Shown: positions 8,923-18,968 of the stretch, one piece after another | Layout: each line of letters opens with the position of its first letter | Position numbering within the stretch: the stretch's first letter is position 1 | Source: Cesiribacter sp. SM1 | GTDB lineage: Bacteria; Bacteroidota; Bacteroidia; Cytophagales; Cyclobacteriaceae | Assembly: GCF_020178975.1 (NCBI RefSeq) | Contig: NZ_JAHXBU010000004.1 | Location: 1 to 64,000, forward strand | Length of the DNA: 64,000 bases | Direction: 5' to 3' | Position numbers and translations under genes: made by a program | The notes under the pieces: generated by a model | Database searches by the model: none | Seen by the model: only the letters and a program-made list of their open reading frames with translations | Told to the model about the DNA's origin: nothing

Positions 8923-10611
8923 TTACTCAGCATAATAATCTACTGCTGCCTCTCCCAGGGATGGCATGCTGCTCATTTCAGTTGCCGGAATTGGCAGCCT
9001 GAAATTGGCACCACTTGCATTGGCATTGTTGAACTCATACCATTCCGTATCTGTGAATTCCCATGAAGTAGGGTTTGGCATCTGGTCTGGCTCAATAAAG
9101 AACAGGCCACGATCCTGCTCATTGATGATATCATATGCCATTTGCGGATTCCAGTACCATAATCTTACCAGGTCATACCAGGCCATTGCTTCCATGGCAA
9201 ACTCTTTGATACGCTCATTGAAAATTTCCCTGAAAGTTATTGAACCAGACACCGGCTGCAGACCAGCCCTTGTATGAACGGCATTAAAGTATTCAATAGC
9301 CTGTGGATCTGAAGTTGACATGCTGTTACCCAGCGCTGCCTCTGCATAGATCAGGTACATTTCGGCAAGCCTGATCATGTATGTATCATGTCCATAGCTC
9401 TGCTGTGCAGCATTTTCAGGAGTTGTTTTTCCTGTTATGTACTTTTTAACCGCCGCATAATTCTGGTCTGTACCACTAAAAGGATATACCAAAGGAATAG
9501 TAGCTGGTTCGCCATTAACAGTGGTTGCCCGCATTACTTCAGGGTACCTGAAGCCTGGCAGCATAAAGGTGGCTTTTAGCCTTTCATCCTGGGTATAGCC
9601 ATTATCCTCCATACCTTCGTACAAATTCAGCATCCATTCGGTGGCTCCAACGTCGCCACCCCAGCCATCGCCATTGGCAATTTCGGCATTATAAGTAAGG
9701 TACGCAGGGGTGCTGTTTTGTGAGCCCCAGCCGCCCGGGTGAACCCACTGTAGCGAAAACAGAGACTCAGGATTATTATCATAACTGATTCCGTTTGCAT
9801 AGTCTACCTTGAACAGGTCTGCATAATCTTCCAGCAGGTCATAACCTGGTGCATTGATTACACGTTGCGCATAGTACATGGCGCTATCCAGGAAAACCTG
9901 GTTTTTGCTGCCGGTAGACTCGCCTGTTTCACTCACACCAGCCCTGGTCAGATATGCTCTGGCCAAGCCAGCCTCTGCAGACCAGCGGGTAACCCTGCCA
10001 GGTTGTACAGGAGTTTCCGGTAACAATTCTGCGGCTGCCCTTAAGTCTTTGGTGATAAACCTCCAAACGCTGGCTTCAGTATTCCTGTATACTGATTCAC
10101 CGTTCAGATACTGAGTGTTATCCTCAATAATGGGAACAGGACCCCAGTTCATTACCAGGTACTGGTAAGCCATGCCTCTCATGAACCTTGATTCGCCCAG
10201 TGCCTGGTTTTTGATACGTGGAGTTACTTCAGGACCAGCAAACTGTTGTATGTTCTTTAACATGGTATTTGACTGACCCACCACATTAAAGAATGCTCGC
10301 CATGCGTTACCATTTGCTGCCGTGTTGGCAGTGGTGTTAAACTCTACGTTATCGCGGTTATTCCAGGCAGAGAATGCTGTACCTCCGCGAAAATCGCCCA
10401 ATGCAAATGAAGCCTGGTCGTTATAGTCGAACCACACCCTGCTGTAAAGGAAAGCTGTACCTGCCAGTACCTGCTCATCTGTTTGATAATAGGTAGCGTC
10501 AATCAGGGAGTTTTTGGGTGGTCTTTCAAGAAAGTCATCGGAACACCCCACACTGAAGGCAAGTGCCATAAACATGCCCTTCAGAATATTTTTATGAATT
10601 ATTGTTTTCAT
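8923..10611 (-). CDS. susD: SusD/RagB-family outer-membrane glycan-binding lipoprotein
   Basis: A 562-residue lipoprotein with lipobox SVGCSDDFLERPP, the standard SusD opening. It has the SusD TPR-type helices (ALGESRFMRGMAYQYLVMNWGPVPII, YMIRLAEMYLIYAEAAL) and a C-terminus ending in FRLPIPATEM. SusD caps the SusC barrel and presents oligosaccharides for import. Length is normal for the family. It starts 17 bp after the susC stop, as expected for a susCD pair. Mannan-derived oligosaccharides are the likely ligand, judged from neighbouring enzymes. Confidence 0.93.
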   Translation of the reverse strand: MKTIIHKNILKGMFMALAFSVGCSDDFLERPPKNSLIDATYYQTDEQVLAGTAFLYSRVWFDYNDQASFALGDFRGGTAFSAWNNRDNVEFNTTANTAANGNAWRAFFNVVGQSNTMLKNIQQFAGPEVTPRIKNQALGESRFMRGMAYQYLVMNWGPVPIIEDNTQYLNGESVYRNTEASVWRFITKDLRAAAELLPETPVQPGRVTRWSAEAGLARAYLTRAGVSETGESTGSKNQVFLDSAMYYAQRVINAPGYDLLEDYADLFKVDYANGISYDNNPESLFSLQWVHPGGWGSQNSTPAYLTYNAEIANGDGWGGDVGATEWMLNLYEGMEDNGYTQDERLKATFMLPGFRYPEVMRATTVNGEPATIPLVYPFSGTDQNYAAVKKYITGKTTPENAAQQSYGHDTYMIRLAEMYLIYAEAALGNSMSTSDPQAIEYFNAVHTRAGLQPVSGSITFREIFNERIKEFAMEAMAWYDLVRLWYWNPQMAYDIINEQDRGLFFIEPDQMPNPTSWEFTDTEWYEFNNANASGANFRLPIPATEMSSMPSLGEAAVDYYAE

Positions 10612-10628
10612 TTTCTTGATCTTTTCAA

Positions 10629-13600
10629 TTAGAAATCAATTCCTAAGCTAAATGAATAGACAGGAGTTAAAGGGTAACGACCGTTGTCAACGCCAATCGC
10701 CTGGTTAGTAGCCTGTACATCACGACCAACATAAGCACCCACTTCAGGATCATAGCCGGTATAGCCGGTAATCGTAGCAACGTTCTGTGCACTGAAGGAA
10801 ATTCTGGCACCCTGGATAAAACCTGACCTTTGAAGCAGTTTAGCTGGCAGGTTATAGCCAAGGCTAACATTCTTCAGCCTTACAAACGAACCATCCTCCA
10901 CATACCTTGATGAATGTCTGTTGAAGTTGTCGTTAGGACCATTTATATTCAACCTGGCTATTTCGGTTCCCGGGTTTAACAGGTATGGGCGCTCCTGGTC
11001 TACATCATCATCTGCGTAGGCAATTTTTGCATAATCCAGCGCCTCTACCATCATGTTATTCCTAAGGTTAACATTATTAGGATTCGTATTTTGGAAGGCT
11101 ACATAGTTGTAGATATCATTACCAATAGTACTGGTAATAAGAATGCTCAGGTCGAAACCTTTATAAGAGAAGTTGTTGGTGAAACCAGCAAACATTTTTG
11201 GCCATGGATTACCAATATTGGTAATGTCGTTGTGGTCAATAATGCCATCTTCGTTCACATCTTTGAACTTGTAGTCACCTACCCAGATATCATCCACAGA
11301 TACAGGAAGAAGTTCACCATTGTTGTCAACAGGGCGAGGGCTGCTTTCGATTTCCTCAACAGACTGGAAAATACCTTCTATAATATAGCCTCTGAACAAC
11401 CAGGGCGATTCGCCTACTACAGCTCTTTGCGTCCAGTTATTCATCCACCAGGAGGTACGATCAATATGAGCGCTCAGTAGTGCAAACTCCTCGATAGTTG
11501 TTTTGAAACCGGAAAGGTTCAGGTTTGAGTTCCAGGTAAAGCCACCTTTATCGATGTTAATGGTATTGATGGCAAAGCTCCATCCCTTGTTTTGAAGAGA
11601 ACCGATGTTTACGAACGGAGCACTTGGCGCGCCAGGAGAGCTACCCGTACCAATAACGTTTGGCAGTGGGTTTTCCAGCAGCAGGTTATCAGTGTTCTTG
11701 ATGTAGTAGTCGGCTTCCAGCTGAATTCTGTTTTTAAACAGTGACAGGTTGATACCAATATTGTTCGTTAAAGTACTCTCCCACTGAAGGTTAGGGTTTC
11801 CGTACCTGCTAGGCATGTAAGAAGTACCAAAGCCACTGGGTACAGGGTTCAGGGAGCTGTAGATGTACTGTCCGCCACCCTGGTTACCGGTAAGACCTGT
11901 CTCAAACCTTAGCTTGAAATCATTGATGAATGGAACATTGAAGAATCCTTCTTCAGAAACTCTCCATGCTGCAGATACTGAAGGGAAGTAGCCCCATCTG
12001 TTTTCAGGACCAAAGTTAGAGGAACCGTCTGCTCTGACAGCACCCTGCAGAATGTATCTCTCGTCGAAATTGTAGATAATCCTACCCAGGTAAGACTCCA
12101 TAGCCCAGTCGCCCTGGCCACCGCTGTTGAGTGCTGTGGTAATATCACCAAAGTTAAGGTCAATAACCTCTTCGGTAACAAAGTTAGAGATCTCTGCGCC
12201 CAGGTTCTTCCAGGTAGAAGCCTGAGATTCATGGCTTGCCATTACGTTGATGCTGTGGCGGCCAAGCTGCTTCTGATACTGAACAAGCTGGTTCCAGTTC
12301 CAGTAGGTATTCAGTGAAGATGTTTCACTAAGCCTGGTTGTAGGGTTTTCGTTGTAGCCCAGTCTGTATTTAGGACGGAAGTAAACGTTGTTACCAAAGC
12401 CAAGGTTAGTGTTTACAGAGGTACGGAACTGCAGTCCTTCAATTATATCTACCGCAGCTGTGATACCACCCAAAAACTGTCTTCTGGTCAGCTCATTGGT
12501 GTTTAGCGTAGCAATGGCAATAGGGTTTACCGGAATAAAGCGTTCCGGAGAGTTAGGATCTGCACTACCTGCACCCCATGAGCCATCAATAGCTCTAACC
12601 GGAATGTGAGGAGGCAGGCGCAGGGCAGTCTGGATGATGTTGTCCTGGCTGGTGGTCAGGTCTTCTTCAGTCTGGCTGAAGTTGATATTTGCACCAATGT
12701 TCAACCACTTGCGGGCCTGGTTATCAACATTCAGGCGTAGGGAGTAACGGTCAAATCCTGATCCTACTGCAATACCTTCCTGTTGCAGGTATTCTCCTGA
12801 CAGATAATAAGTGGTTTTATCGCCACCACCGCTCAGGCTTAACTGGTGTTTGTTCATAGGGGCTGTTCTAAACAGCTCATCCTGCCAGTTGGTGCCTTCA
12901 CCTAAGATAGAAGGATCAAGGAATTCCTGCGGTGTTTCACCACCTTCAAGTGCATTAAATTCTTTTACCATCTGGGCATACTGCTGCAGGTTCATTACAT
13001 CCATATCCTGTGGAGGCGTCTGGATGCTGTGCTGAAAGCCGTATGATACTTTAGTGTCGCCGCTTTTACCTTTTTTGGTTGTAATAACAATTACACCGTT
13101 TGTACCCCTGGAACCGTAAACTGCAGTAGCAGATGGTCCCTGCAATACTTCCATAGATTCGATATCAGCAGGGTTAAGACCAGCCAGCGGGTTAGTTGAG
13201 CTGGTGGCACCAAATGATACCGACTGACCTGGAATTTGAACCCCGTCAATTACATATAAAGGTTCGGTGCTGCCATTGATTGAGTTTACACCCCTGATGT
13301 TTACAGAGATACCACCACCAGGCTGACCGGAGTTCTGGGTAACATACACACCAGCTGCACGACCCTGAATAGCCTGCTCAATGGTGGTGTTAACCGTTTT
13401 CTGAATTTCTTCTGCACCCACTTTTACGTGAGCACTGGTCATATCTGCCTTTTTGATGTCTCCATAACCAGTTACTACAATTTCATCCAGAACGGCCACA
13501 TCTTCGGCCAGATCTATATTAATGTTGCTGCGGTTATTTACAGCAACCTCCTGCTTTACGTAGCCTGTGAATGAAAACACCAGAGTGGCATTGCCGCTGG

Positions 13601-13787
13601 GTACCTGCAATGAGTAATTGCCGTCGATATCTGTAACTGTACCTGTAGAAGTTCCTTTTACAACAACTGTTGCTCCGGGAATCCCCTCTCCGTCACTCTT
13701 AGAGGTCACGCGCCCCTTGACGGCTTGTTGTGCATATACTGCTCCACAGAGAAAGAGCAGCATAATCAGCAGTAAGCTTTTCTTCAT
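10629..13787 (-). CDS. susC: SusC/RagA-family TonB-dependent outer-membrane transporter
   Basis: A 1052-residue TonB-dependent receptor. It has a signal peptide (GAVYAQQ) and a CarboxypepD_reg-like domain (about 22-105, GRVTSKSDGEGIPGATVVVKG), then the SusC signature region with the plug (VTGYGDIKKADMTSA; PLYVIDGVQIPG; VLQGPSATAVYGSRGTNGVI). The rest is the 22-strand barrel, ending in PLTPVYSFSLGIDF with the terminal aromatic typical of outer-membrane proteins. It imports oligosaccharides together with SusD using TonB energy. It is the first gene of the operon susC-susD-two IPT lipoproteins. The 700-bp region upstream holds two identical palindromes that may be operators. Confidence 0.95.
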   Translation of the reverse strand: MKKSLLLIMLLFLCGAVYAQQAVKGRVTSKSDGEGIPGATVVVKGTSTGTVTDIDGNYSLQVPSGNATLVFSFTGYVKQEVAVNNRSNINIDLAEDVAVLDEIVVTGYGDIKKADMTSAHVKVGAEEIQKTVNTTIEQAIQGRAAGVYVTQNSGQPGGGISVNIRGVNSINGSTEPLYVIDGVQIPGQSVSFGATSSTNPLAGLNPADIESMEVLQGPSATAVYGSRGTNGVIVITTKKGKSGDTKVSYGFQHSIQTPPQDMDVMNLQQYAQMVKEFNALEGGETPQEFLDPSILGEGTNWQDELFRTAPMNKHQLSLSGGGDKTTYYLSGEYLQQEGIAVGSGFDRYSLRLNVDNQARKWLNIGANINFSQTEEDLTTSQDNIIQTALRLPPHIPVRAIDGSWGAGSADPNSPERFIPVNPIAIATLNTNELTRRQFLGGITAAVDIIEGLQFRTSVNTNLGFGNNVYFRPKYRLGYNENPTTRLSETSSLNTYWNWNQLVQYQKQLGRHSINVMASHESQASTWKNLGAEISNFVTEEVIDLNFGDITTALNSGGQGDWAMESYLGRIIYNFDERYILQGAVRADGSSNFGPENRWGYFPSVSAAWRVSEEGFFNVPFINDFKLRFETGLTGNQGGGQYIYSSLNPVPSGFGTSYMPSRYGNPNLQWESTLTNNIGINLSLFKNRIQLEADYYIKNTDNLLLENPLPNVIGTGSSPGAPSAPFVNIGSLQNKGWSFAINTINIDKGGFTWNSNLNLSGFKTTIEEFALLSAHIDRTSWWMNNWTQRAVVGESPWLFRGYIIEGIFQSVEEIESSPRPVDNNGELLPVSVDDIWVGDYKFKDVNEDGIIDHNDITNIGNPWPKMFAGFTNNFSYKGFDLSILITSTIGNDIYNYVAFQNTNPNNVNLRNNMMVEALDYAKIAYADDDVDQERPYLLNPGTEIARLNINGPNDNFNRHSSRYVEDGSFVRLKNVSLGYNLPAKLLQRSGFIQGARISFSAQNVATITGYTGYDPEVGAYVGRDVQATNQAIGVDNGRYPLTPVYSFSLGIDF

Positions 13788-13979
13788 ACGATTTTTAGTT
13801 TAGTGTAGCTTGTTTCTCCCTTACACCAAGGAGTGGTTGGTTTGATTGTAACTAGTTTGGTTTGTGCCGGCTATGGGGCAGTATTGGTTTGAAGCATCAT
13901 TTAAGTTGGTTGGTTTGGTGATATACATATGTAAAAGGTTGTTTCTACTTATTTATGATATAGGCTTAACCAATGCGCT

Positions 13980-13991
13980 GCAAACGTTTGC
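13980..13991. promoter_or_regulatory. Palindrome GCAAACGTTTGC, copy 1, putative operator
   Basis: A perfect 12-bp palindrome with a central CG, the general form bound by LacI-family regulators. It lies about 190 bp upstream of susC. An identical copy is found 167 bp further upstream. No LacI-family gene is in this window, so the regulator would be encoded elsewhere. Confidence 0.5.
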
Positions 13992-14146
13992 TGTTTATGA
14001 AAATAAAAGACCCTCTATACTGTCAGTACTATATATAGTATATAGTCCGGAAGAGCCTGTCGCCAGCTGTTTCATAATCAAGCAAATAGATCTATATTTT
14101 TTCATCACTTTAAACTACACGCTACAGCTTCTATTCAGAGAAACTA

Positions 14147-14158
14147 GCAAACGTTTGC
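14147..14158. promoter_or_regulatory. Palindrome GCAAACGTTTGC, copy 2, putative operator
   Basis: Identical to the copy at 13980-13991. Two exact copies of a 12-bp palindrome in one intergenic region are unlikely by chance and suggest cooperative or looping repression of susC. Confidence 0.5.
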
Positions 14159-14522
14159 GTTCTATAAATATAAGCAGTAGTCTTTACCCCATCCGTACAA
14201 AATGTTTCAGATGTAGGGTTAAAATGTCTACACCTGCTTAATTCGTTAAATTGAGCGCTTTTTCTCATGGTTTTCACTCCCCGCAGACCAGATTCTAAAA
14301 TCTGTAATTTTTAAAATCTTACCCATCAATCGTTTACTATTCCATCAGCTCCTGTGCTTTCTTTAGCTTCCGCACTTTAATAATGCATACCTAAAGCAAG
14401 CTAATTTTACAGATAAATCCCGGATGTTATTATTCTGGAAACCTCACCAATGTATCAGACTGCCGCACCTCTCTGCTGCTGCAACAAGGCTGATACATTT
14501 TTACAGCTGCGCAATGTATTTT

Positions 14523-17500
14523 TTATTTAGCACTGCTGCCATTGTTCACTGTTCGCCCTGCATATAAGGAGGGCAGCATGTTAAATTCATCTTTAAAATA
14601 CTTGGAGAAGTATTTGGTATTGTTGAAGCCCACCTTGTAGGCAACTTCCGCCACCGTAAGCTGGCTCTTTTCCAGAAACTGCGCTGCCCGCTGCAGCCTT
14701 ATTTTCCGGATAAATTCTACCGGCGAGCTGCCTGTAATAGAAACCATCTTTTTATAGAGATGCGCCCTGCTTATGCCCAGCTCTTTACTGAGCACTTCAA
14801 CAGAAAAATCCGGATCTGACAGGCTATCCTCCACTATCTTAACAGCCCGCTGTATCAGCTTTTCATCCAGCGAAACAATGTCTGCCTCACTGGTTTGCAC
14901 ACCAATTTTCTTTTCAAAAACCTGCTGCATTTGCTGGCGCTGCACAATAAGGTTGCGCAGCCTGGAGAGCAGAATCTCGAAGTTGAAAGGCTTAGTGATG
15001 TAATCGTTAGCACCAATATTAAGGCCTTTCAGCTTTTGCTCCTCTGCAGTATGCGCTGTTAGCAGCACAAAGGGAATATGGGAGGTACGGCTATCTTCTT
15101 TTACTTTTTTACAGAACTCTATACCATTCAGCTCCGGCATCATCAGGTCACTCACAATCAGGTCTGGCATGGAAAAGAGTGCCTTTTGCCAGCCTTCTTT
15201 ACCATTCTTAGCTTCAATAATGGTAAAATGGATGCCCAGGTTATCTTTCAGGTAGAAGCGGAAATCCTCATTATCCTCCACCAGCAGCACCACTGGCTGT
15301 TTATCGGCAGTATGCAATTTTGCAGCCTGCTTTAACAGCCCCTCATCGGCCAGGGCTTCCGGAATCTCCAGCTCCTGCCGCTCCTGCTGCAGGCTGGCAG
15401 CAAACTGGCAGGATCTAATCTCTTTTACCGGGATCGAAACGGTAAAGCAGCTGCCTTCTCCGGGCTCACTCTCTACCTCAATAGTACCGCCATGTATCTT
15501 TACAAATTCTTTTGTAATGGACAGGCCAATGCCGCTTCCCTGGTTCACCAGGCTCGAGGGCACATCATTTCTGAAAAACCTTTCAAAAATTTTGCCCTGC
15601 TTATCTTTAGGCACTCCAATGCCAGTATCTTTTACCTTTATCTGCAGTGTTTTGCCCTCCCCAGCCGCAGTTGATTCACTACTTTCAAGACAGCTAACTT
15701 CTACCTTTATTTCTCCATTTTCAGGCGTAAACTTAAAAGCGTTGGAAAGCAGGTTAAACAGTATCTTTTCCAGCTTATCCATATCAAAAGAGGTATGAAA
15801 CTCAGGAATGGCTGTTTCAAAGCTTAGGGAGATATTCTTCTTTTCAGACAGGTCGGAAAAAGAGCTTACAGATTCGGCAATGAACTTGATTACGTTTCCT
15901 TCTGAAGGGTGGTAGTTTGCCCCATCCACCTCAAGCTTACGAAAGTCCAGCAGCTGGTTTACCAGGTTCAGCAGCCTCTTTGCGTTCCTGTGGATCATCT
16001 CGTACTGCTTTTCCGGCTCCTGAACATTACTGTTGCTCATTAGCTTCTCTACAGGTGCTAAAATAAGCGACAGGGGCGTTCTGAACTCATGACTAACATT
16101 TGTCAGGAACCTGATCTTCATCATATTCAGCTCATGCAGCTGGCGGGCCTCCCTTCTTTCCTGCTCAATTTCAAACTTAGATCTTGCTCTTTGCAGCATA
16201 AAGTGACGGCCCAGGTATATGAGCGCCAGTACAATAAGTACATATGCCGCATATGCCGCATTGGTTTTCCAGAAAGGAGCCAGTATGCTAAGCTTTATTT
16301 TGGCACCTTCGGTATTCCAGTGCCCATCGTTGTTTGCTGCCAGAACTCTAAACTCATACTCTCCCGGATCGAGGTTGGTGTAGGTTACCCTCCTGGTTTT
16401 ATTATCTGCTGTTACCCAGTCTCTATCGAAACCCTCCAGCTTATATTTGTACCTGTTCTTTTCCGGATGGAAGAAGTTGAGGGCAGCAAATTCAATTGAA
16501 AAGACATTTTCATCGTGGTTGAGGGTAATTTCCTGCACATCTGACAGGCTTTTCTGCAGAATTACCCGCTTGTTCACAAGCGCTCCTATTTCTACATTTT
16601 CATTGAACAGCAAAAAATTGGTAAACACAATTTTAGGGGCATAAGCATTGCTCCCCATTTTATCGGGATGAAAAAGATTATAGCCGTTTACACCCCCGAA
16701 TATGATCTCTCCTTTTTGTGTAGTGTAGGCGGCATTTTCGTTGAAAGACCTTCCCTGCAGTCCGTCTGCCTCATCATAGTTCTGAATAATTACTTCTTTT
16801 TTATCCAGCTTATCCTTTCCGGCCGGTATAATAATATTAGCCACCCCATTAGAGGTGCTTAGCCAGAGGTTATTTTTTGCATCACTCAGAACAGCAATAA
16901 CAGCATCGCTGGGCAGCCCGTCCTTTTCTGTGAAATGGATAAAGGATTTTGTCTGCCTGTCGTAAAAATCGATACCCTCGGTTGTGCCTATCCACAGATT
17001 TTTGTTCTGATCGCGATGAATGGATGTGATATTATTGCTTAGCAGGCTGCCAGGCACGGCCGGATCGTGAGAAATATAAGTGCTCGTTCCTTCGTAGAGG
17101 TCAAATATTTCTATTCCGTAACCACCCCCTACCCATATCCTTCCTTCATGATCCTCACTGATGGAAGAAACATAATCAAAATGCAGGGTAAACTCCCCTC
17201 CTTTTAGCTGCGAACGGTGAAAGCCATCAATCTGGGGATCGTAGCGGTTTACCCCCCCATGCAGTGTACCTACCCAAATAATGCCCCTTGAATCCTGGAA
17301 GAGTTCCCACACATTATTGTCTGACAGGCTATTCGGATTGTTGGGCTGGTACTTATAATGCGTAAAGACTTTGCCATCAAACCTGTCCAGCCCTCCCAGG
17401 TAGGTACCCACCCATAGTTCTTTATTGGAATCAATCAGCAAGCTTACAATTACATTATTGCCAAGGCTCTGGGGGTTGTCCGGGTCATGCCTGTAACGGG

Positions 17501-18782
17501 TATAGGTGCCCTCTGTACGGTTAAAGTAAATAAGCCCGCCACCATTAGTGCCTATCCATAAATTTCCTTTATCATCTTCTGCAAAAGCATTGATGTCGTC
17601 GTAAGGCAGGCTGCTGCTTAGGGATGGCTGATGCTTATAGTGTGGGAAGCGGACAATATTGGGGTGGTAATAGTTTACACCATTTTTAAAAGTACCTGCC
17701 CATATAATCCCCTGGTCGTCTTTGTACAGGGAGTGAATGCCATTGTGTACCAGGCTTTTATTAACTTCGCTGTTGTGCTGAATATAATAGACCTGCCCCG
17801 CACGCTTATCGATAACGTTGATACCGTCATGATCGGTGGCAATCCAGATGACGCCCTGCTTTTCTTCAACTATCCCTCTTACCTGGTTATTATTCAGCCT
17901 AAGCTTTGGAGATTTTGTATGAATATGGGTGACTGATTTATCAAAAGGCCGGTAGAGAAATGTACCATCACCATCACCGGGCCTGTACACCCATATGTCG
18001 TGGTCACTGTCTATCAGAATGCTATAGAGATAGAGCCCGTGGCTGTAATTTTCTGCAATTTTGGTGTTCCGCTCCACTATCCGGAGGGTTTTACCATCCA
18101 TTTTTTCGAGTACACCGTTGCGGTGAACTACCCACAGATTACCATGTGCATCATTGCTAATGGAAGCCACGTGGTTGGTGCCAAGACTAAGCGAGTCGAA
18201 GGGCTTGTGGCGAACTGCCACAGTTTGATTGCTGGAAGGATTGTAACGCGCTAAACCATTGCCGGTGAGCACAAACCAGTAATTACCGGCAGCATCTTTT
18301 ATGATATCTTCAACATCAGGCGCGGGCAGCTTAAACCTGACCAGGTATTCTTTGTAATCTCTGAAGAATTTTCCTGTTTCGGGATCAAACACGCTAAAGC
18401 CAAAGGTTGTCTGCACCCACACTTTACCGGCAGGATCTTCAAACAGCTTAAGAATATTATTGCCATTGATGGTAGCCGGGTTACTGGAATCGTAACGAAA
18501 CACCTTGAGCCGGTAGCCGTCGTAGCGTGTAAGCCCCGCAGCAGTACCTATCCACAAATAGCCCCGGCTGTCTTTCAGAAAGCACTTTACCTGGTTATGA
18601 GGTAAACCATCGTTGATATCAATAAGCGAAAATTTGTATTGCTCAGGCTCATTTGCCTGTAAATGCAATACATTTCCTAGACCAAATAAAACTGTGAGAA
18701 GTACGCTTACTAAACCTTTAGGCACAGGAGCTCTGATAATGTTAGTAGTATGAAATTTAACAATTCTTTCCCTAAAAACCAT
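14523..18782 (-). CDS. Hybrid two-component system sensor/regulator (HTCS)
   Basis: A 1419-residue one-protein signalling chain that senses an oligosaccharide in the periplasm and activates its utilisation genes. In order: N-terminal membrane/signal segment (about 22-42); two seven-bladed Reg_prop propellers (about 55-730, repeats such as GYLWIGTAAGLTRYD and GIIWVGTLHGGVNRYD); a Y_Y_Y domain (RYKYKLEGFDRDW, LDPGEYEFRVLAANN); one membrane helix (AAYVLIVLALIYLG); HisKA with the phosphorylated His in NVSHEFRTPLSL; HATPase (GSGIGLSITKEFVKIHGG); a receiver (VVLLVEDNED, DLIVSDLMMPELNG); and a C-terminal AraC-type HTH (LGISRAHLYKKM, VGFNNTKYFSKYFKDEF). All key residues are present. It is the likely direct regulator of the adjacent mannan operons. 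Confidence 0.93.
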   Translation of the reverse strand: MVFRERIVKFHTTNIIRAPVPKGLVSVLLTVLFGLGNVLHLQANEPEQYKFSLIDINDGLPHNQVKCFLKDSRGYLWIGTAAGLTRYDGYRLKVFRYDSSNPATINGNNILKLFEDPAGKVWVQTTFGFSVFDPETGKFFRDYKEYLVRFKLPAPDVEDIIKDAAGNYWFVLTGNGLARYNPSSNQTVAVRHKPFDSLSLGTNHVASISNDAHGNLWVVHRNGVLEKMDGKTLRIVERNTKIAENYSHGLYLYSILIDSDHDIWVYRPGDGDGTFLYRPFDKSVTHIHTKSPKLRLNNNQVRGIVEEKQGVIWIATDHDGINVIDKRAGQVYYIQHNSEVNKSLVHNGIHSLYKDDQGIIWAGTFKNGVNYYHPNIVRFPHYKHQPSLSSSLPYDDINAFAEDDKGNLWIGTNGGGLIYFNRTEGTYTRYRHDPDNPQSLGNNVIVSLLIDSNKELWVGTYLGGLDRFDGKVFTHYKYQPNNPNSLSDNNVWELFQDSRGIIWVGTLHGGVNRYDPQIDGFHRSQLKGGEFTLHFDYVSSISEDHEGRIWVGGGYGIEIFDLYEGTSTYISHDPAVPGSLLSNNITSIHRDQNKNLWIGTTEGIDFYDRQTKSFIHFTEKDGLPSDAVIAVLSDAKNNLWLSTSNGVANIIIPAGKDKLDKKEVIIQNYDEADGLQGRSFNENAAYTTQKGEIIFGGVNGYNLFHPDKMGSNAYAPKIVFTNFLLFNENVEIGALVNKRVILQKSLSDVQEITLNHDENVFSIEFAALNFFHPEKNRYKYKLEGFDRDWVTADNKTRRVTYTNLDPGEYEFRVLAANNDGHWNTEGAKIKLSILAPFWKTNAAYAAYVLIVLALIYLGRHFMLQRARSKFEIEQERREARQLHELNMMKIRFLTNVSHEFRTPLSLILAPVEKLMSNSNVQEPEKQYEMIHRNAKRLLNLVNQLLDFRKLEVDGANYHPSEGNVIKFIAESVSSFSDLSEKKNISLSFETAIPEFHTSFDMDKLEKILFNLLSNAFKFTPENGEIKVEVSCLESSESTAAGEGKTLQIKVKDTGIGVPKDKQGKIFERFFRNDVPSSLVNQGSGIGLSITKEFVKIHGGTIEVESEPGEGSCFTVSIPVKEIRSCQFAASLQQERQELEIPEALADEGLLKQAAKLHTADKQPVVLLVEDNEDFRFYLKDNLGIHFTIIEAKNGKEGWQKALFSMPDLIVSDLMMPELNGIEFCKKVKEDSRTSHIPFVLLTAHTAEEQKLKGLNIGANDYITKPFNFEILLSRLRNLIVQRQQMQQVFEKKIGVQTSEADIVSLDEKLIQRAVKIVEDSLSDPDFSVEVLSKELGISRAHLYKKMVSITGSSPVEFIRKIRLQRAAQFLEKSQLTVAEVAYKVGFNNTKYFSKYFKDEFNMLPSLYAGRTVNNGSSAK

Positions 18783-18915
18783 ATCAAAGACTGATTATTG
18801 AAAGAAATAGTTCGGTGAAAAGATTTCAAAACATATTACCACTATTGCAAATTCTCACAACAAGAGCAGAAATTAAAAAGCTGAAAATCAGATAATACGC
18901 CTCAAAAAGCTTCTA

Positions 18916-18954
18916 TAAGCAAAAAAGCCCGGAGATGCCGGGCTTTTTTGCTTA
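18916..18954. terminator. Symmetric terminator between GH3 and HTCS genes
   Basis: A near-perfect stem with A-tract and T-tract (arms GCAAAAAAGCCCGG and CCGGGCTTTTTTGC). It lies immediately beyond the GH3 stop on the minus strand and can work in both directions. Confidence 0.85.
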
Positions 18955-18968
18955 TCAGATTTTATTGT

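Larger units (their letters stand above)
13788..14522. promoter_or_regulatory. Regulatory intergenic region upstream of susC
   Basis: About 730 bp between the start of susC and the end of the hybrid regulator gene. It contains no credible gene. Its clear content is two copies of one 12-bp palindrome (listed separately) and an AT-rich self-complementary stretch around 14030-14045 (ACTATATATAGTATATAG). The promoter for susC must lie here. Confidence 0.55.
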
